Of a stretch of 64,000 bases of DNA, positions 1-8,900 are shown in pieces (the first letter of the stretch is position 1; each line of letters opens with the position of its first letter). The DNA is taken from positions 1,535,501 to 1,599,500 of the forward strand of contig NZ_CP076132.1 in the NCBI RefSeq assembly GCF_018736045.1, written 5' to 3'. The notes beneath the pieces are model-generated. The model searched no databases and was not told the origin of the DNA. It worked only from the letters and a program-made list of their open reading frames with translations. The stretch comes from Flammeovirga yaeyamensis. Lineage in GTDB: Bacteria; Bacteroidota; Bacteroidia; Cytophagales; Flammeovirgaceae. The position numbers were made by a program, and so were the translations under genes.

Positions 1-86
1 ATTTTGGTGGATGTCTGTTGGATAAAATCATCTATTTCAACATCAGTGAGTAGGTTGAACGATTGAAGGTGATTTTTTAAGTCCAT
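1..86 (-). CDS. Crp/Fnr-type regulator, N-terminus only (partial)
   Basis: An ATG at 84-86 on the minus strand opens a frame that stays open to the window edge (28 codons). The visible peptide starts MDLKNHLQSFNLLTDVEIDD and continues DFIQQTSTK. This hydrophilic, helix-forming start with a 'LLTDVEIDDF' segment is typical of Bacteroidota cyclic-nucleotide-binding (Crp/Fnr) regulators, in which it precedes the first beta strand of the sensor domain. Two further Crp-like genes lie in this window. The rest of the gene is outside, so the assignment rests on the N-terminal flavour alone. Confidence 0.4.
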   Translation of the reverse strand, partial: MDLKNHLQSFNLLTDVEIDDFIQQTSTK

Positions 87-178
87 GTAAAATCTAAAGA
101 AATTAAAAGTTAAAAATGAAAAATGAAAAACGTGAATTGTTACTCTAACGCTCGTTACTCTTTAGGATGTTAAACTAT

Positions 179-244
179 ACTGGCGCCGATGTTAAGCGAA
201 GCGTCATTGGTGTTCAAAAACGTTAGAGGTCTCCCGACCTCGTT
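179..244 (+). repeat. REP-like repeat, copy 1 of an inverted pair
   Basis: About 66 bp that recurs in reverse orientation at 3851-3917. Shared blocks include ATGTTAAGCGA, AGCGTCAT and AACGTTAGAGGTCTCC followed by GACCTCGTT. The last block is itself a hairpin, with GAGGT pairing to ACCTC and AACG to CGTT. By eye the two copies agree at close to nine positions in ten. Together they bracket the MarR-MATE operon. Confidence 0.75.
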
Positions 245-452
245 ATTGGAACGTAAGTTCAAATAATTAATTATCAAATTTAAAACAATCTATGGACATA
301 ATTCTCGCGTTAGCTTAACTAACTACGTTTTTCATTTTTAACTTTTCATTTTTCATTTAAAACCCCGTTTTCACTCTAAAACCTCCACCAATCAAAAAAT
401 TATTTATATAAAAATAGAAATATCATTTGCATTTATTAAAATCATCCTTTAT

Positions 453-467
453 AATTGTATATACATT
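453..467. promoter_or_regulatory. candidate MarR operator upstream of marR
   Basis: The sequence AATTGTATATACATT has a perfect 10-bp palindrome, TGTATATACA (456-465), ending 19 bp before the marR start codon. Its core TTGTATATACA differs by one base from the core of the palindrome in front of the MATE gene (TTGTATGTACA at 2269-2279). Palindromes of this size near their own promoter are usual for MarR-family autorepression. The assignment is an inference. Confidence 0.5.
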
Positions 468-484
468 AATCGTTTAAACAAATA

Positions 485-910
485 ATGAATACAAAATCAT
501 ATTATAAAGCCATTCATGAAATCATAAAAACAGGACATTGGATCACAGATGCTGTAGGTCAAGTTCTAAAGGAAGATAAGATTACTGAACCTCAGTTTAA
601 TGTTTTGAGAATATTAAAAGGACAGAAAGGATCGCCGATTACTGTTCAAGAAATACAGGAGCGAATGGTTCAGCGTTCGAGTAACGTGACTCGAATTATC
701 GATAAATTATTAGATAAAGGATTGGTGAAAAGGGAAGAATGCCCGACCAATCGTAGAAAAATGGACATTACAATTACTCCTTTTGGATTGGAAGAATTAG
801 AAAGGTTCGATCAGAAAGTAATTGAGTTCCATGCACCTTACACACAAAACTTAACTGCTGAAGAGGCAGAAACATTAGAAAAATTAATTAAAAAACTCAA
901 AGGAGAATAA
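485..910 (+). CDS. MarR family transcriptional regulator
   Basis: 141 aa, normal for the family. Residues about 30-105 form the winged helix: 'ITEPQFNVLRIL' (helix 2), 'TVQEIQERM' and 'SSNVTRIIDKLLDKGLVKR' (recognition helix), then 'CPTNRRKMDITITPFG' (the wing, with the family's basic and Asp residues). The C-terminal helix serves dimerisation. It begins an operon with an FMN reductase gene 1 bp downstream, pirin and a MATE pump. That set suggests response to redox-active or toxic small molecules, with the regulator repressing the operon until it binds ligand. Candidate operators lie at 453-467 and 2265-2284. The ligand cannot be told from sequence. Confidence 0.9.
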   Translation: MNTKSYYKAIHEIIKTGHWITDAVGQVLKEDKITEPQFNVLRILKGQKGSPITVQEIQERMVQRSSNVTRIIDKLLDKGLVKREECPTNRRKMDITITPFGLEELERFDQKVIEFHAPYTQNLTAEEAETLEKLIKKLKGE

Positions 911-911
911 C

Positions 912-1460
912 ATGAAAAAATTAGTCGTATTTGGAGGTTCCAATTCAAAAACATCAATTAATGCTCAATTAGCGGAGTGGGCAGGTTCTCAAGTGGAAGA
1001 GGCAGAAGTGAAAGTTTTAGACTTGAACGATTATGAAATGCCGATCTATGGTATCGACAAAGAATTAGCATCAGGTATTCCTGCACAAGCAAATCAGTTT
1101 TTAGAAGACTTGGCATCGGCCGACGGTATTATCGTTTCTTTTGCAGAGCACAATGGTAATTTCTCTGCTGCTTATAAAAATATCTTTGATTGGGCATCAA
1201 GAGCTGAGCGTTTAGTATATGCCAACAAACCAGTATTTGTGATGGCAACTTCTCCGGGTCCAAGAGGTGGAGCAGGGGTATTGAACATTGCAACATCATC
1301 TTTACCTTATGCAGGGGCCAATGTAGTGGGTAGTTTCTCATTGCCATCATTCCCTTCAAATTTTGATAACGGAATTACAAATGATGAGTTAAATACACAG
1401 TTCCAAGAAGCATTTTCAATCTTTACATCAGAAATTCATGAAACGTCAGTTAAAGCGTAA
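912..1460 (+). CDS. NADPH-dependent FMN reductase family protein
   Basis: 182 aa flavodoxin-fold protein. The N-terminal 'VVFGGSNSKTSIN' is the phosphate-binding loop for FMN. 'SFAEHNGNFSAAYKNIFDWASR' and 'VFVMATSPGPRGGAGVLN' match the active-site loops of the NAD(P)H-dependent FMN/quinone reductase family. It is cytosolic and reduces flavin or quinone-type substrates with NADPH. It starts 1 bp after marR, and its 3' end overlaps pirin by 23 bp, so translation is probably coupled. As a MarR-controlled reductase with pirin and an efflux pump, a role in quinone or electrophile detoxification is a reasonable inference. Confidence 0.85.
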   Translation: MKKLVVFGGSNSKTSINAQLAEWAGSQVEEAEVKVLDLNDYEMPIYGIDKELASGIPAQANQFLEDLASADGIIVSFAEHNGNFSAAYKNIFDWASRAERLVYANKPVFVMATSPGPRGGAGVLNIATSSLPYAGANVVGSFSLPSFPSNFDNGITNDELNTQFQEAFSIFTSEIHETSVKA

Positions 1461-2250
1461 GCAAGCAGGAAGAAATGGGTTTCAGTACATCATGGACCCA
1501 CAGACAAGAAGAGAACTTCAACCTTTCGTATTCTTTGATGCAGGCAAGAATAAAAGAGACGACGAAGGTATGTTCTTTGGTATGCACCCTCATTCGGGCA
1601 TCGGTATCATTACCTATTTCGAAGGTGGAAATCTAGTACATCAGGATACAGGTAATAACGACGATGTGATCCGAAGTGGAGGTGTGCAATGGATCAACTC
1701 TGGTAATGGTATTTTCCATGCGGAAGGGTATCAAAGACCGGAAGATAAGAAGCATCAGTCTTGGGATTTGGCCATCCACCAATTGTGGTTGCAGTTGCCG
1801 CCTGAATTGGAAGAAGGAGAGACGGGGTATTTGAATCTACAACCAGAAGATTTGCCAGTAGTCAATCAAGTGAAAGTTATTGCGGGTGAATATCAAGGAG
1901 TGAAATCGCCGTTGAATGTTCCTTATGATTTGACGTATTACGACATCACTTTAAAGGCAGGAGAGGAGTTGACAATCGATACACCAAAAGGTCAAACAAG
2001 AGGCTTTGTCTTCCCTCGAACAGGTCATTTGATGTTGGACCAAGAAGAAGTATCCCTAAATCATCTTTCGATTTTAGAAGAGAACGAAGGTCAGTTACAC
2101 TTTAAAGCCCTTCAGGACACCCAATTTGTGGTCGGTTTAACGCAGCCAAAATCATACGACATTGTGTTGGGAGGTGGTTCTATTCATACCAATAAAGCAT
2201 CATTCAATAAAGCACAAGATAACATTAGAAAAATTGCTCAGGCAGTTTAA
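1438..2250 (+). CDS. pirin family protein (cupin, quercetinase-like)
   Basis: 270 aa two-domain cupin. The iron-site residues of pirins are visible: His50 and His52 in 'GMHPHSGIG', then His94 and Glu96 in 'GIFHAEG'. Known pirins act as quercetin dioxygenases or as iron-dependent regulators or redox sensors, so the exact reaction is open. The start overlaps the reductase gene by 23 bp. I keep this start because the N-terminal 'IMDPQTRRELQPFVFFD' belongs to the family. It is the third gene of the MarR operon. The flavin reductase next door could supply reducing power, but that is inference. Confidence 0.88.
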   Translation: MKRQLKRKQAGRNGFQYIMDPQTRRELQPFVFFDAGKNKRDDEGMFFGMHPHSGIGIITYFEGGNLVHQDTGNNDDVIRSGGVQWINSGNGIFHAEGYQRPEDKKHQSWDLAIHQLWLQLPPELEEGETGYLNLQPEDLPVVNQVKVIAGEYQGVKSPLNVPYDLTYYDITLKAGEELTIDTPKGQTRGFVFPRTGHLMLDQEEVSLNHLSILEENEGQLHFKALQDTQFVVGLTQPKSYDIVLGGGSIHTNKASFNKAQDNIRKIAQAV

Positions 2251-2264
2251 AAAAATTTCAACAA

Positions 2265-2284
2265 ACTATTGTATGTACAATAGT
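2265..2284. promoter_or_regulatory. candidate MarR operator in front of the MATE gene
   Basis: Perfect 9-bp arms ACTATTGTA and TACAATAGT separated by TG. The element lies 14 bp after the pirin stop and ends 17 bp before the MATE start codon. It has no T-run, so it does not look like a terminator. Its core matches the palindrome upstream of marR except for one base. It is best read as a second binding site that lets the regulator control the pump separately. Confidence 0.55.
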
Positions 2285-2301
2285 TGTAAAAGCAATAGAA
2301 A

Positions 2302-3705
2302 ATGAACGCTATTCTCGAAGGAAAAGTAACGCCAACTTTAACAAAAATGAGTGTCCCAATCAGTATTGGGATGCTCTCCACTTTCTTATTTCAAGTGATC
2401 GACACGTATTTTGTGGGTCAATTAGGAGGAGACGCCTTGGCTGCATTAAGTTTTGCCTCAGTGGTCTATTTCATCATCGTCGGTACGTTTATGGGACTAT
2501 CCATTGGAGTGTCGACATTGGTAGGCAAAGCCATTGGCGAAAAGAACTTCTTAAAAATGGAGCAGATCGTCATCACTTCATTGTTGTTTACCCTGTTTAC
2601 CTCAGTAGGGGCTTCCATTTTTATTGATGTGAGTCAGGCCACCCTCTTTACATGGTTAGGAGCCCCTTTAGAAATGCTTCCATTAATTGATCAATACATG
2701 CATACATTAATGATCGGTATTCCGTTACTCACCATTGGTTTATTGATGGGAAGTATCCTTAGAGCATCAGGAAGTGTAAGTCAGCCAGAAATAGTAATGG
2801 CTGTGGCAGGGGTGATCAACTTGGTCTTGGATTATGGATTAATCTTCGGAAAATGGGGATTACCCGAGTTAGGTATTACCGGAGCAGCAATGGCCACAGT
2901 TGTCTCTTGGGTCTTCATTTTGATTATGATGAGTTTACTATTCCTCAACCAATCCATTTTAAAATTAAACTTTAGTATAACTACTATTCCATTCATTCAA
3001 CACCTAAGAGATATATTACAGATTGGTGTACCCACTATGCTAAGTAATTTGGTGAGTCCATTAACACAGCTATTCCTCACATTATTATTGGCTTACCACA
3101 GCTCAATGGCCGTTGCAGCTTTTGGCGTAGCAGGTAGAATAGAGATGTTGTCTTTGATAGGAATACTAGGTGTAAGTACCGCAATTACCCCCTTTATCGC
3201 TCAAAATCTAGGTGCAGAATTGAAGGATAGAAACGATAAAGCTATTGTTTTTGGAGGTAAAGCAGCAGTATATTTAGGTATTATCGTAGTACTTATCTTA
3301 TTCATCTTTAACCAAAACATCGCCCAACTATTCAGTGATGATGTTACAGTCATGGATTACACTTCGGACTACTTCATTTGGGTAAGTGTTTCCTATATTT
3401 TCTACGGATTGTTTTTAGTCACCACTTCCATATTAAATGGATTGCAAAAGCCTCAACAATCTTTGCAAATTATGGTGATAAAGACATTAGTATTCACCGT
3501 CCCACTAGCATTAATCGGCTCTTATTTTTATGAAGTCATTGGTATCTTCATGGGTATTGGATTAAGCAATATCCTAGGCGGAATCTATGCGAGTTACATG
3601 ATGAGAAAAGAAATCAATAATTCGTCCTCAAGTTTGAAAGGGGTGGATATTTTACAGGATTATAAGAATGATTTTATAGTGAGGAATACGGCGAAGCCGT
3701 TGTAG
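2302..3705 (+). CDS. MATE family multidrug/toxin efflux transporter
   Basis: 467 aa inner-membrane protein with about twelve hydrophobic helices. MATE features include the N-terminal 'PTLTKMSVPISIGMLSTFLFQVIDTYFVGQLGGDALAALSF' region and the pseudo-repeat beginning near residue 235 ('LRDILQIGVPTMLSNLVSPLTQLFLTLLL'). The family exports cationic drugs or metabolites in exchange for Na+ or H+. It is closest to the NorM/DinF-like branch seen in Bacteroidota. It is the last gene of the MarR operon, with its own upstream palindrome. After the stop there is only a repeat-rich spacer. Confidence 0.92.
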   Translation: MNAILEGKVTPTLTKMSVPISIGMLSTFLFQVIDTYFVGQLGGDALAALSFASVVYFIIVGTFMGLSIGVSTLVGKAIGEKNFLKMEQIVITSLLFTLFTSVGASIFIDVSQATLFTWLGAPLEMLPLIDQYMHTLMIGIPLLTIGLLMGSILRASGSVSQPEIVMAVAGVINLVLDYGLIFGKWGLPELGITGAAMATVVSWVFILIMMSLLFLNQSILKLNFSITTIPFIQHLRDILQIGVPTMLSNLVSPLTQLFLTLLLAYHSSMAVAAFGVAGRIEMLSLIGILGVSTAITPFIAQNLGAELKDRNDKAIVFGGKAAVYLGIIVVLILFIFNQNIAQLFSDDVTVMDYTSDYFIWVSVSYIFYGLFLVTTSILNGLQKPQQSLQIMVIKTLVFTVPLALIGSYFYEVIGIFMGIGLSNILGGIYASYMMRKEINNSSSSLKGVDILQDYKNDFIVRNTAKPL

Positions 3706-3748
3706 GAATGTTCAAAATAAACTCCCAGGAACTAATCAAAAACACAAT

Positions 3749-3779
3749 CCCCAGGAATAAAACCCTGGGCTTTTGATAC
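3749..3779 (+). repeat. 31-bp hairpin repeat, copy 1
   Basis: CCCCAGG, then AATAAAA, then CCCTGGG, followed by CTTTTGATAC. The arms form a 6-bp stem, so this copy, 44 bp after the MATE stop, may act as a weak terminator. The same 31 bp recur at 3965 with a single C-to-T change. Confidence 0.6.
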
Positions 3780-3805
3780 GTTATTAACTTTAACAAAGTA
3801 TCTTT

Positions 3806-3845
3806 CCTTAGTTCCTTAGTTCCTTAGTTCCTTAGTTCCTTAGTT
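3806..3845 (+). repeat. five perfect tandem copies of CCTTAGTT
   Basis: The 8-bp unit CCTTAGTT is repeated five times without interruption. An 8-bp unit in non-coding DNA is a short tandem repeat prone to slippage. It lies between hairpin repeat copy 1 and the inverted REP-like element. Confidence 0.85.
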
Positions 3846-3850
3846 AAAAA

Positions 3851-3917
3851 AACGAGGTCAGGAGACCTCTAACGTTTATGGGCACAGATGACGCTGTCGC
3901 TTAACATCTGCGCCAGT
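3851..3917 (-). repeat. REP-like repeat, copy 2 of an inverted pair
   Basis: Reverse-complement partner of 179-244. Differences are a few substitutions and a 1-bp length change near AGCGA(C)AGCG. It contains the same GAGGT/ACCTC hairpin. Confidence 0.75.
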
Positions 3918-3964
3918 TTTACTTCTTCCCCCTTACCTCTTACTTTTTCCCTCAATATCTTTTC

Positions 3965-3995
3965 CCCAGGAATAAAATCCTGGGCTTTTGATACA
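3965..3995 (+). repeat. 31-bp hairpin repeat, copy 2
   Basis: Direct repeat of 3749-3779 with one mismatch, keeping the CCCAGG/CCTGGG stem. It ends 54 bp before the stop codon of the convergent crp-like gene. Confidence 0.6.
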
Positions 3996-4049
3996 CTCTT
4001 CCTTACCTATTAGTTATTACTTATTACCTAAAAACGAGCGTTAATTTTG

Positions 4050-4634
4050 CTACCTTCTCCGACTCAACTCCCTCCTCACCCTAGACAAACTCTCCGTAGT
4101 TATCCCCAGGTAAGATGCCAAATGATAGTTCTTAATGTTCAGTTCGATATCGGGGTAGCGTTCTACGAATTCTTCATAGCGTTGGGCAGCGGTTTTGGAT
4201 AGGTTGGCGATGATTCTTCTATGGTAGCCCACAATGGAGGCCTGGAGTTTGGCTCTGTAGAGTTTGTTGAATTCGGGTATTTGGATGCTTAGTTTTTCGA
4301 TATCGTGAAAACGGATGCCAAAGACTTCGGCGTCAGATAAGCATTCTAGGTTGTAGACGGCTTCTGTTTTAGAGAAGAAGGCGATGAGGTCGGTGATCCA
4401 CCAATCGTAGATGGCAAATTGGACGGTGTGTTCTTTGCCTTTTTTATCAATGAAGTAATTGCGGATACAGCCGCTCAGAACATAGTACATGATCTCGACA
4501 TCATCTCCATTGACAATGAGGGTATCGCCTTTCTTAAATTGTTTATAATGAAAGCATTTTCGGATGGCTTCTTTTTCGTTTTCGGTGAGGAATAGTTGCT
4601 TAAAAACATCAATAGAGAATAGATCAGGGCACAT
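4050..4634 (-). CDS. Crp/Fnr family transcriptional regulator
   Basis: 194 aa. Residues about 15-120 are a cyclic-nucleotide-binding-like sensor: 'YKQFKKGDTLIVNGDDVEIMYYVLSGCIRNYFIDKKGKEHTVQF'. The C-terminal part 'NYHLASYLGITTESLSRVRRELS' is the helix-turn-helix recognition segment. The usual phosphate-binding RxS signature of cAMP binders is not evident, as in most Bacteroidota homologues, so the ligand is unknown. It is a single gene, convergent with the MATE operon and divergent from the acyltransferase. Its target could be itself or the neighbouring genes. Confidence 0.88.
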   Translation of the reverse strand: MCPDLFSIDVFKQLFLTENEKEAIRKCFHYKQFKKGDTLIVNGDDVEIMYYVLSGCIRNYFIDKKGKEHTVQFAIYDWWITDLIAFFSKTEAVYNLECLSDAEVFGIRFHDIEKLSIQIPEFNKLYRAKLQASIVGYHRRIIANLSKTAAQRYEEFVERYPDIELNIKNYHLASYLGITTESLSRVRRELSRRR

Positions 4635-4766
4635 TTTAAATTATATTAAATGGGGTTATAGTATTTTAATTTAATCAACTTTATTCATTAATTAAACGTT
4701 TTCTCTTGAAGTTTTGATGATTCCTCAACATCATTTATTTTAGTATTGAAAAATTAAATTATTTCA

Positions 4767-5630
4767 ATGTTTTTTATTAGACTATTCTCTAAATTACCCT
4801 TCCCAATTATCTATTTGATTTCCGATATAATAGCATTTTTTACGGGAAGCATTATTCGTTATCGACGAACTGTAATAACTCAAAATGTTGAAACTGCGTT
4901 CCCTGGCATTTCAGCGAAAGAAAAAAGAAAAATCATTCGGGGGTTTTATAGGAACCTTTGTGATGTTGGATTTGAGTCTTTGAAATCTCTATCAATGAGT
5001 AAAGAAGATGTGAAAAAGCACATAACAATTACCAACCCCGAAGAATTTAAGAAGTACCACGATGCAGGTAAACCTATTTTAATGATGACAGGCCACCTTT
5101 CTAATTGGGAGTGGCAATTAATGGCTTATACTGTCATTATGAATGCGCCTATTGGTGCCGTTTACAAGCCACTATCAAGTAAATTTTCTGAAAATCTGAT
5201 GCAGAAAATCCGATCTAATTTTGGTGGTTATGTTGTTCCAATGGAAAAGACAATGAGGGAAATTTTGGTGAAGCATAAAAGAGGTGAAGTTTTCACCATT
5301 GGTATGGTCGCCGATCAATCTCCTCCGGGTTACGACAAAAAGCAAATTTGGTTAGATTTCTTCGGGAAAGAGTCAGCATTCTTTGCTGGGCCAGAAAAAG
5401 TGACAGAGTTTATGAATTACCCTGTGATTTTCTCAAAAATTAGAAGAGTAAAAAGAGGGTATTACGAAATCACGATTGTCGACCTTCACGATGGATCTGA
5501 TTACGAAAAAGGTTCAAACGAAATACTCAAAAAGTTTTCGAAACAAGTGGAAGAAAATATCAAAGAACAACCTTCGAATTGGTTGTGGTCGCATAAGCGC
5601 TGGAAATATACTAGGGACGAAGTGGCTTAG
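4767..5630 (+). CDS. LpxL/HtrB-type lysophospholipid acyltransferase family protein
   Basis: 287 aa. One N-terminal membrane segment (residues about 8-30) anchors a cytosolic catalytic domain. The acyltransferase HX4E motif is His110 to Glu115 in 'MMTGHLSNWEWQL'. A second block, 'GMVADQSPPGYDKKQIWLDFFGKESAFFAGPEKV', matches the family's acyl-donor loop. Known members add a secondary acyl chain to lipid A precursors at the inner membrane. A role in lipid A or in amino-lipid acylation fits, and the exact acceptor is uncertain. It is monocistronic, with a hairpin terminator 25 bp after the stop. Confidence 0.88.
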   Translation: MFFIRLFSKLPFPIIYLISDIIAFFTGSIIRYRRTVITQNVETAFPGISAKEKRKIIRGFYRNLCDVGFESLKSLSMSKEDVKKHITITNPEEFKKYHDAGKPILMMTGHLSNWEWQLMAYTVIMNAPIGAVYKPLSSKFSENLMQKIRSNFGGYVVPMEKTMREILVKHKRGEVFTIGMVADQSPPGYDKKQIWLDFFGKESAFFAGPEKVTEFMNYPVIFSKIRRVKRGYYEITIVDLHDGSDYEKGSNEILKKFSKQVEENIKEQPSNWLWSHKRWKYTRDEVA

Positions 5631-5654
5631 TGAGCCTATCAAAATGTATAGAGG

Positions 5655-5687
5655 AAAAGGAACAGGTATCGACTTGTTCCTTTTTTT
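5655..5687 (+). terminator. rho-independent terminator of the acyltransferase gene
   Basis: The stem AAGGAACA / TGTTCCTT has a loop of about 10 nt and is followed by a run of seven T. Confidence 0.8.
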
Positions 5688-5831
5688 ATGTTTAAGTGAA
5701 AGTTGAAGATGAACTTAATATGAATTCTATATTTGAAATCATAAAATAATCAATCATCAAGTGGTTGTTATTTAGGTGGTTATATCTTGATGTTGTTTTA
5801 ATAAATAATCAATTACCAATGAATAAATAGG

Positions 5832-5854
5832 GTGATGTTAAAACTTAACATCAC
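5832..5854. promoter_or_regulatory. 23-bp palindrome upstream of the TonB receptor
   Basis: Perfect 10-bp arms GTGATGTTAA and TTAACATCAC with a 3-nt spacer, ending 57 bp before the receptor start codon. No T-run follows. The GTGA...TCAC ends resemble Crp-family half sites, and three Crp-like regulators lie in the window. It may be an operator or a 5'-leader hairpin. Confidence 0.45.
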
Positions 5855-5911
5855 AAAAAATCTCCTCAGAATAGTTTTGCGATTGTAATCTTATAACAAT
5901 CAAATAGAATA

Positions 5912-8900
5912 ATGAAAACTAAACTTTTACTACTTTTTTTACTTCTGGGGGTAAACTTCTCCGTGTTCTCACAAAGTGGAGAATCCTCTATTGAAGGTAA
6001 AATTGTAGACGAGGATGCACAAGCATTACCAGGTGCTTTAATTAAAATCAAAAACCTATCTACAGGTTTTTCTACAGGAACCATTTCTTCTGCAAATGGC
6101 GACTTCTCGATTAAATCTGTTCCTGTGGGAGGTCCTTACGAAGTGAATATCTCTTTTATGGGATATGCCGAACAAAAAGTAACTATCGAAAGGGTCAATC
6201 AAGGTGACAAACTCAACTTAAACATCAATTTAAAAAATGACGACACCGAATTGGACGAGGTAGTGATTTCTTCTAATTCTGTCATCAACCAAATGAAACA
6301 ATTTGGTGCAACGACTGCTGTGGGTCAAATGGAAATCAAAAATTTACCGACAGAGGGACGTAACTTCTCAAAATTAGCCGCTATTTCTCCATTACAAGGA
6401 GGTGGCGATCTTAACTTGGGTGGACAAAGAAGAACATCAACAGGTATTTCTATTGATGGATTGAATGCTAGAAATCCATTAGGAGCAGGTGAGGTTTCCG
6501 GAGGACCATGGTCGATTTCTCAGGAAGCTATTGGAGAATTCCAGGTAACCACCAACGATTATGATGTTGTAGAAGGTAGAGCCGGAGGTGGATCGGTGCG
6601 TGCCATTACAAGAGGAGGTACCAACGAATGGGAAGGTTCGGTATTCTCTTATGTAAGAAACGATCATCTTCAATCGAAATACGATGTGAATGGCAATGAG
6701 AGAACGTCTAAGTTCTCAACTACACAGTATGGTGCTTCTTTAGGAGGTGCAATCGTAAAAGATAAGCTTCATTTCTTTACTGTATTCGAGCAAGAATTAA
6801 GCACAAGCCCTTATTACATTGCCGATATCAGAAATGAAGATGACGAAAATAGATTAGGGATTAGCCGAGGTAATTTAAATCGTTTTGTTCAGATTGGTAG
6901 AGAACAATATGGTTTATCAGATGATCAACAGACGGGTGAATTCTCTCAGAACAGAGATGCCAAAACATGGTTTGCACGTATGGATTGGAACATCAACGAG
7001 AAACATCGTCTGACGTTGAGCAATAACTTAGTGACATTCAAAAGACCTTTCTCAGTAAACGATAATTCTAATTTCAATATGGCTGAGACAGTAGGAGATT
7101 ACGAAGACGGCCACAACACCACTAATTTAGTATTACGTTCGAAGTGGAGTGATAAGTGGTTGTCTTCAACTAAAGTGCAGTACCAATCACAGTACAAAAA
7201 CTTTACGCCGAATAGTCAGTTGCCAGATGCCAATATTCCTAGAGCCATTGTGTATGTTACTTCGGAATTACCTAACGGATCTACAGCAAGAAAATCATTA
7301 CAGTTGGGTGGACAACGTTACTTGCCTGAATTGAATGAATCGACTGTAGTTCAGTTCAATAACACAACTCATTACACAGGAAATAAAGTCAGCTTTACTT
7401 TTGGTGGTGATCTATTGTACACGAACATGTATACCTTGTTGTCGAACGAACAAAACGGTAGATTCTATTTTAATAGCCTTGAGGACTTCGCAAACATGAA
7501 TCCTTTTAGATATGCAAGGGAAGTACCTATTGATGGTTTACCTGATGTTGACCAAGATATTATCGATTTTGCCTTCTTTGCTCAAGCTGAATTTAAGCTG
7601 CACAGAGATATTGAAGCGGTAGTTGGTTTACGTTACGATGCGACTACATTCTTGACTCAGGGAGCGTATAACCCGTTGGTACATCAAGAATTAGGGATAA
7701 GAACTGATAACAAGATTTCTGATTATAATAACATTCAGCCTAGAGTTCAATTAACTTGGGATGTTGGAGGAAATAACAAAGATATCGTAAAGCTAGGTGG
7801 TGGTATGTTTACTGCTCAACCTCCTTATTATGCGATGGTGAATAACATTCAGAACTCGGGAATGAAACTAGCTGCTACTGATGTAACAGGAGATTTGGTT
7901 CCTTACCCAGATTTTATTCGCTACAGAAACGATCCATCGTCTGCTCCAGGTATTATCGAAGGAGCTGATTTAATGAGTACGATCAACTCTTCATCACCTG
8001 ATTTCGAGATGCCAGAGATTTGGAAAACCAACCTTTCGTATACTCACGTTTTCCAAAACAGATATACTTTAGGAATTAACTTATTAGCGAGTTACACCAG
8101 AAACAACTATGTGTATCAAGAAGTGAACTTAAAGGATGAACCTGTTTTTTATGATGGAGCTACAGGACGTAGTGTTTTCGTTGATCCATCGTATATCGAC
8201 GAGAATGGAAATGTCGACTGGAAAGGATCACGTAAGTCAGAAAATGTTGGTAGAACATTAGAGTTAAACTCTGATGGTATCGGTAAACAATTTGCCATGA
8301 TCTTATCGGGTAGTGCGCAAATTGGTAAAGACGGTTATGTTTCAGCTTCTTATACTTATAACAACTCACATGATAACTCAAGTTATAACTGCTGTGTGGC
8401 CAATACGTCTACTTTCTTACCTGTAGAAGGCGATCCAAGAGCATTAAACTGGGGACCATCTGATAATAACTTCAAGAATAAGGTTGTTGTAAACGGTGCA
8501 TCTCCTACATTCAAAGGCTTTAGCGTTGGCTTTACATTCATTGGTATTGGCGGGGGTAATTATACCTTCTTGAACTCATCAAATACTTCGGTAAATGGCG
8601 ACTTTACCACAAGGAACGATGTGGCCTACATCTTTGACCCTAATGCAGCTTCAACTCCTCAACATATTAAAGATGGTTACGATCAAATTCTTAATGATCC
8701 AAACGTATCGAATAGTGTAAAAGATTACTTAAGAGATTCTTTTGGTGGATATGCTAAAAGAAACGGTGGCGTAAACCCAATGAACTTCAACTTGGATCTT
8801 CGTTTAACTTATGATTTAAAAATCTTCCAAGAGAAGAACAAGTTGAGACTAACTATGGATGCCTTCAACGTGATGAACATGGTGAACAAAGAGTGGGGAA

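Larger units (their letters stand above)
87..484. other. 398-bp intergenic region with nested inverted repeats and the marR promoter
   Basis: No coding frame is supported here. The stretch holds an AT-rich run of TGAAAAA-type repeats at about 107-132 whose inverted form recurs at about 325-358. Between them lies the REP-like element at 179-244. Next to marR there is a 10-bp perfect palindrome (456-465). The promoters of marR (rightward) and of the Crp-like gene (leftward) must lie here. Confidence 0.6.
3706..4049. other. 344-bp repeat-rich spacer between the MATE and crp-like genes
   Basis: No gene is supported. The stretch contains two near-identical 31-bp hairpin repeats (3749-3779 and 3965-3995), five perfect copies of an 8-bp unit (3806-3845), the inverted second copy of the REP-like element (3851-3917), and AACGAGCGTTA at about 4033-4043, the reverse complement of TAACGCTCGTT near 145-155. 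Confidence 0.7.

Noticed and set aside
5476-5706. Open frame overlapping the acyltransferase end
   Set aside because: It is out of frame with a well-supported gene and runs through its terminator.
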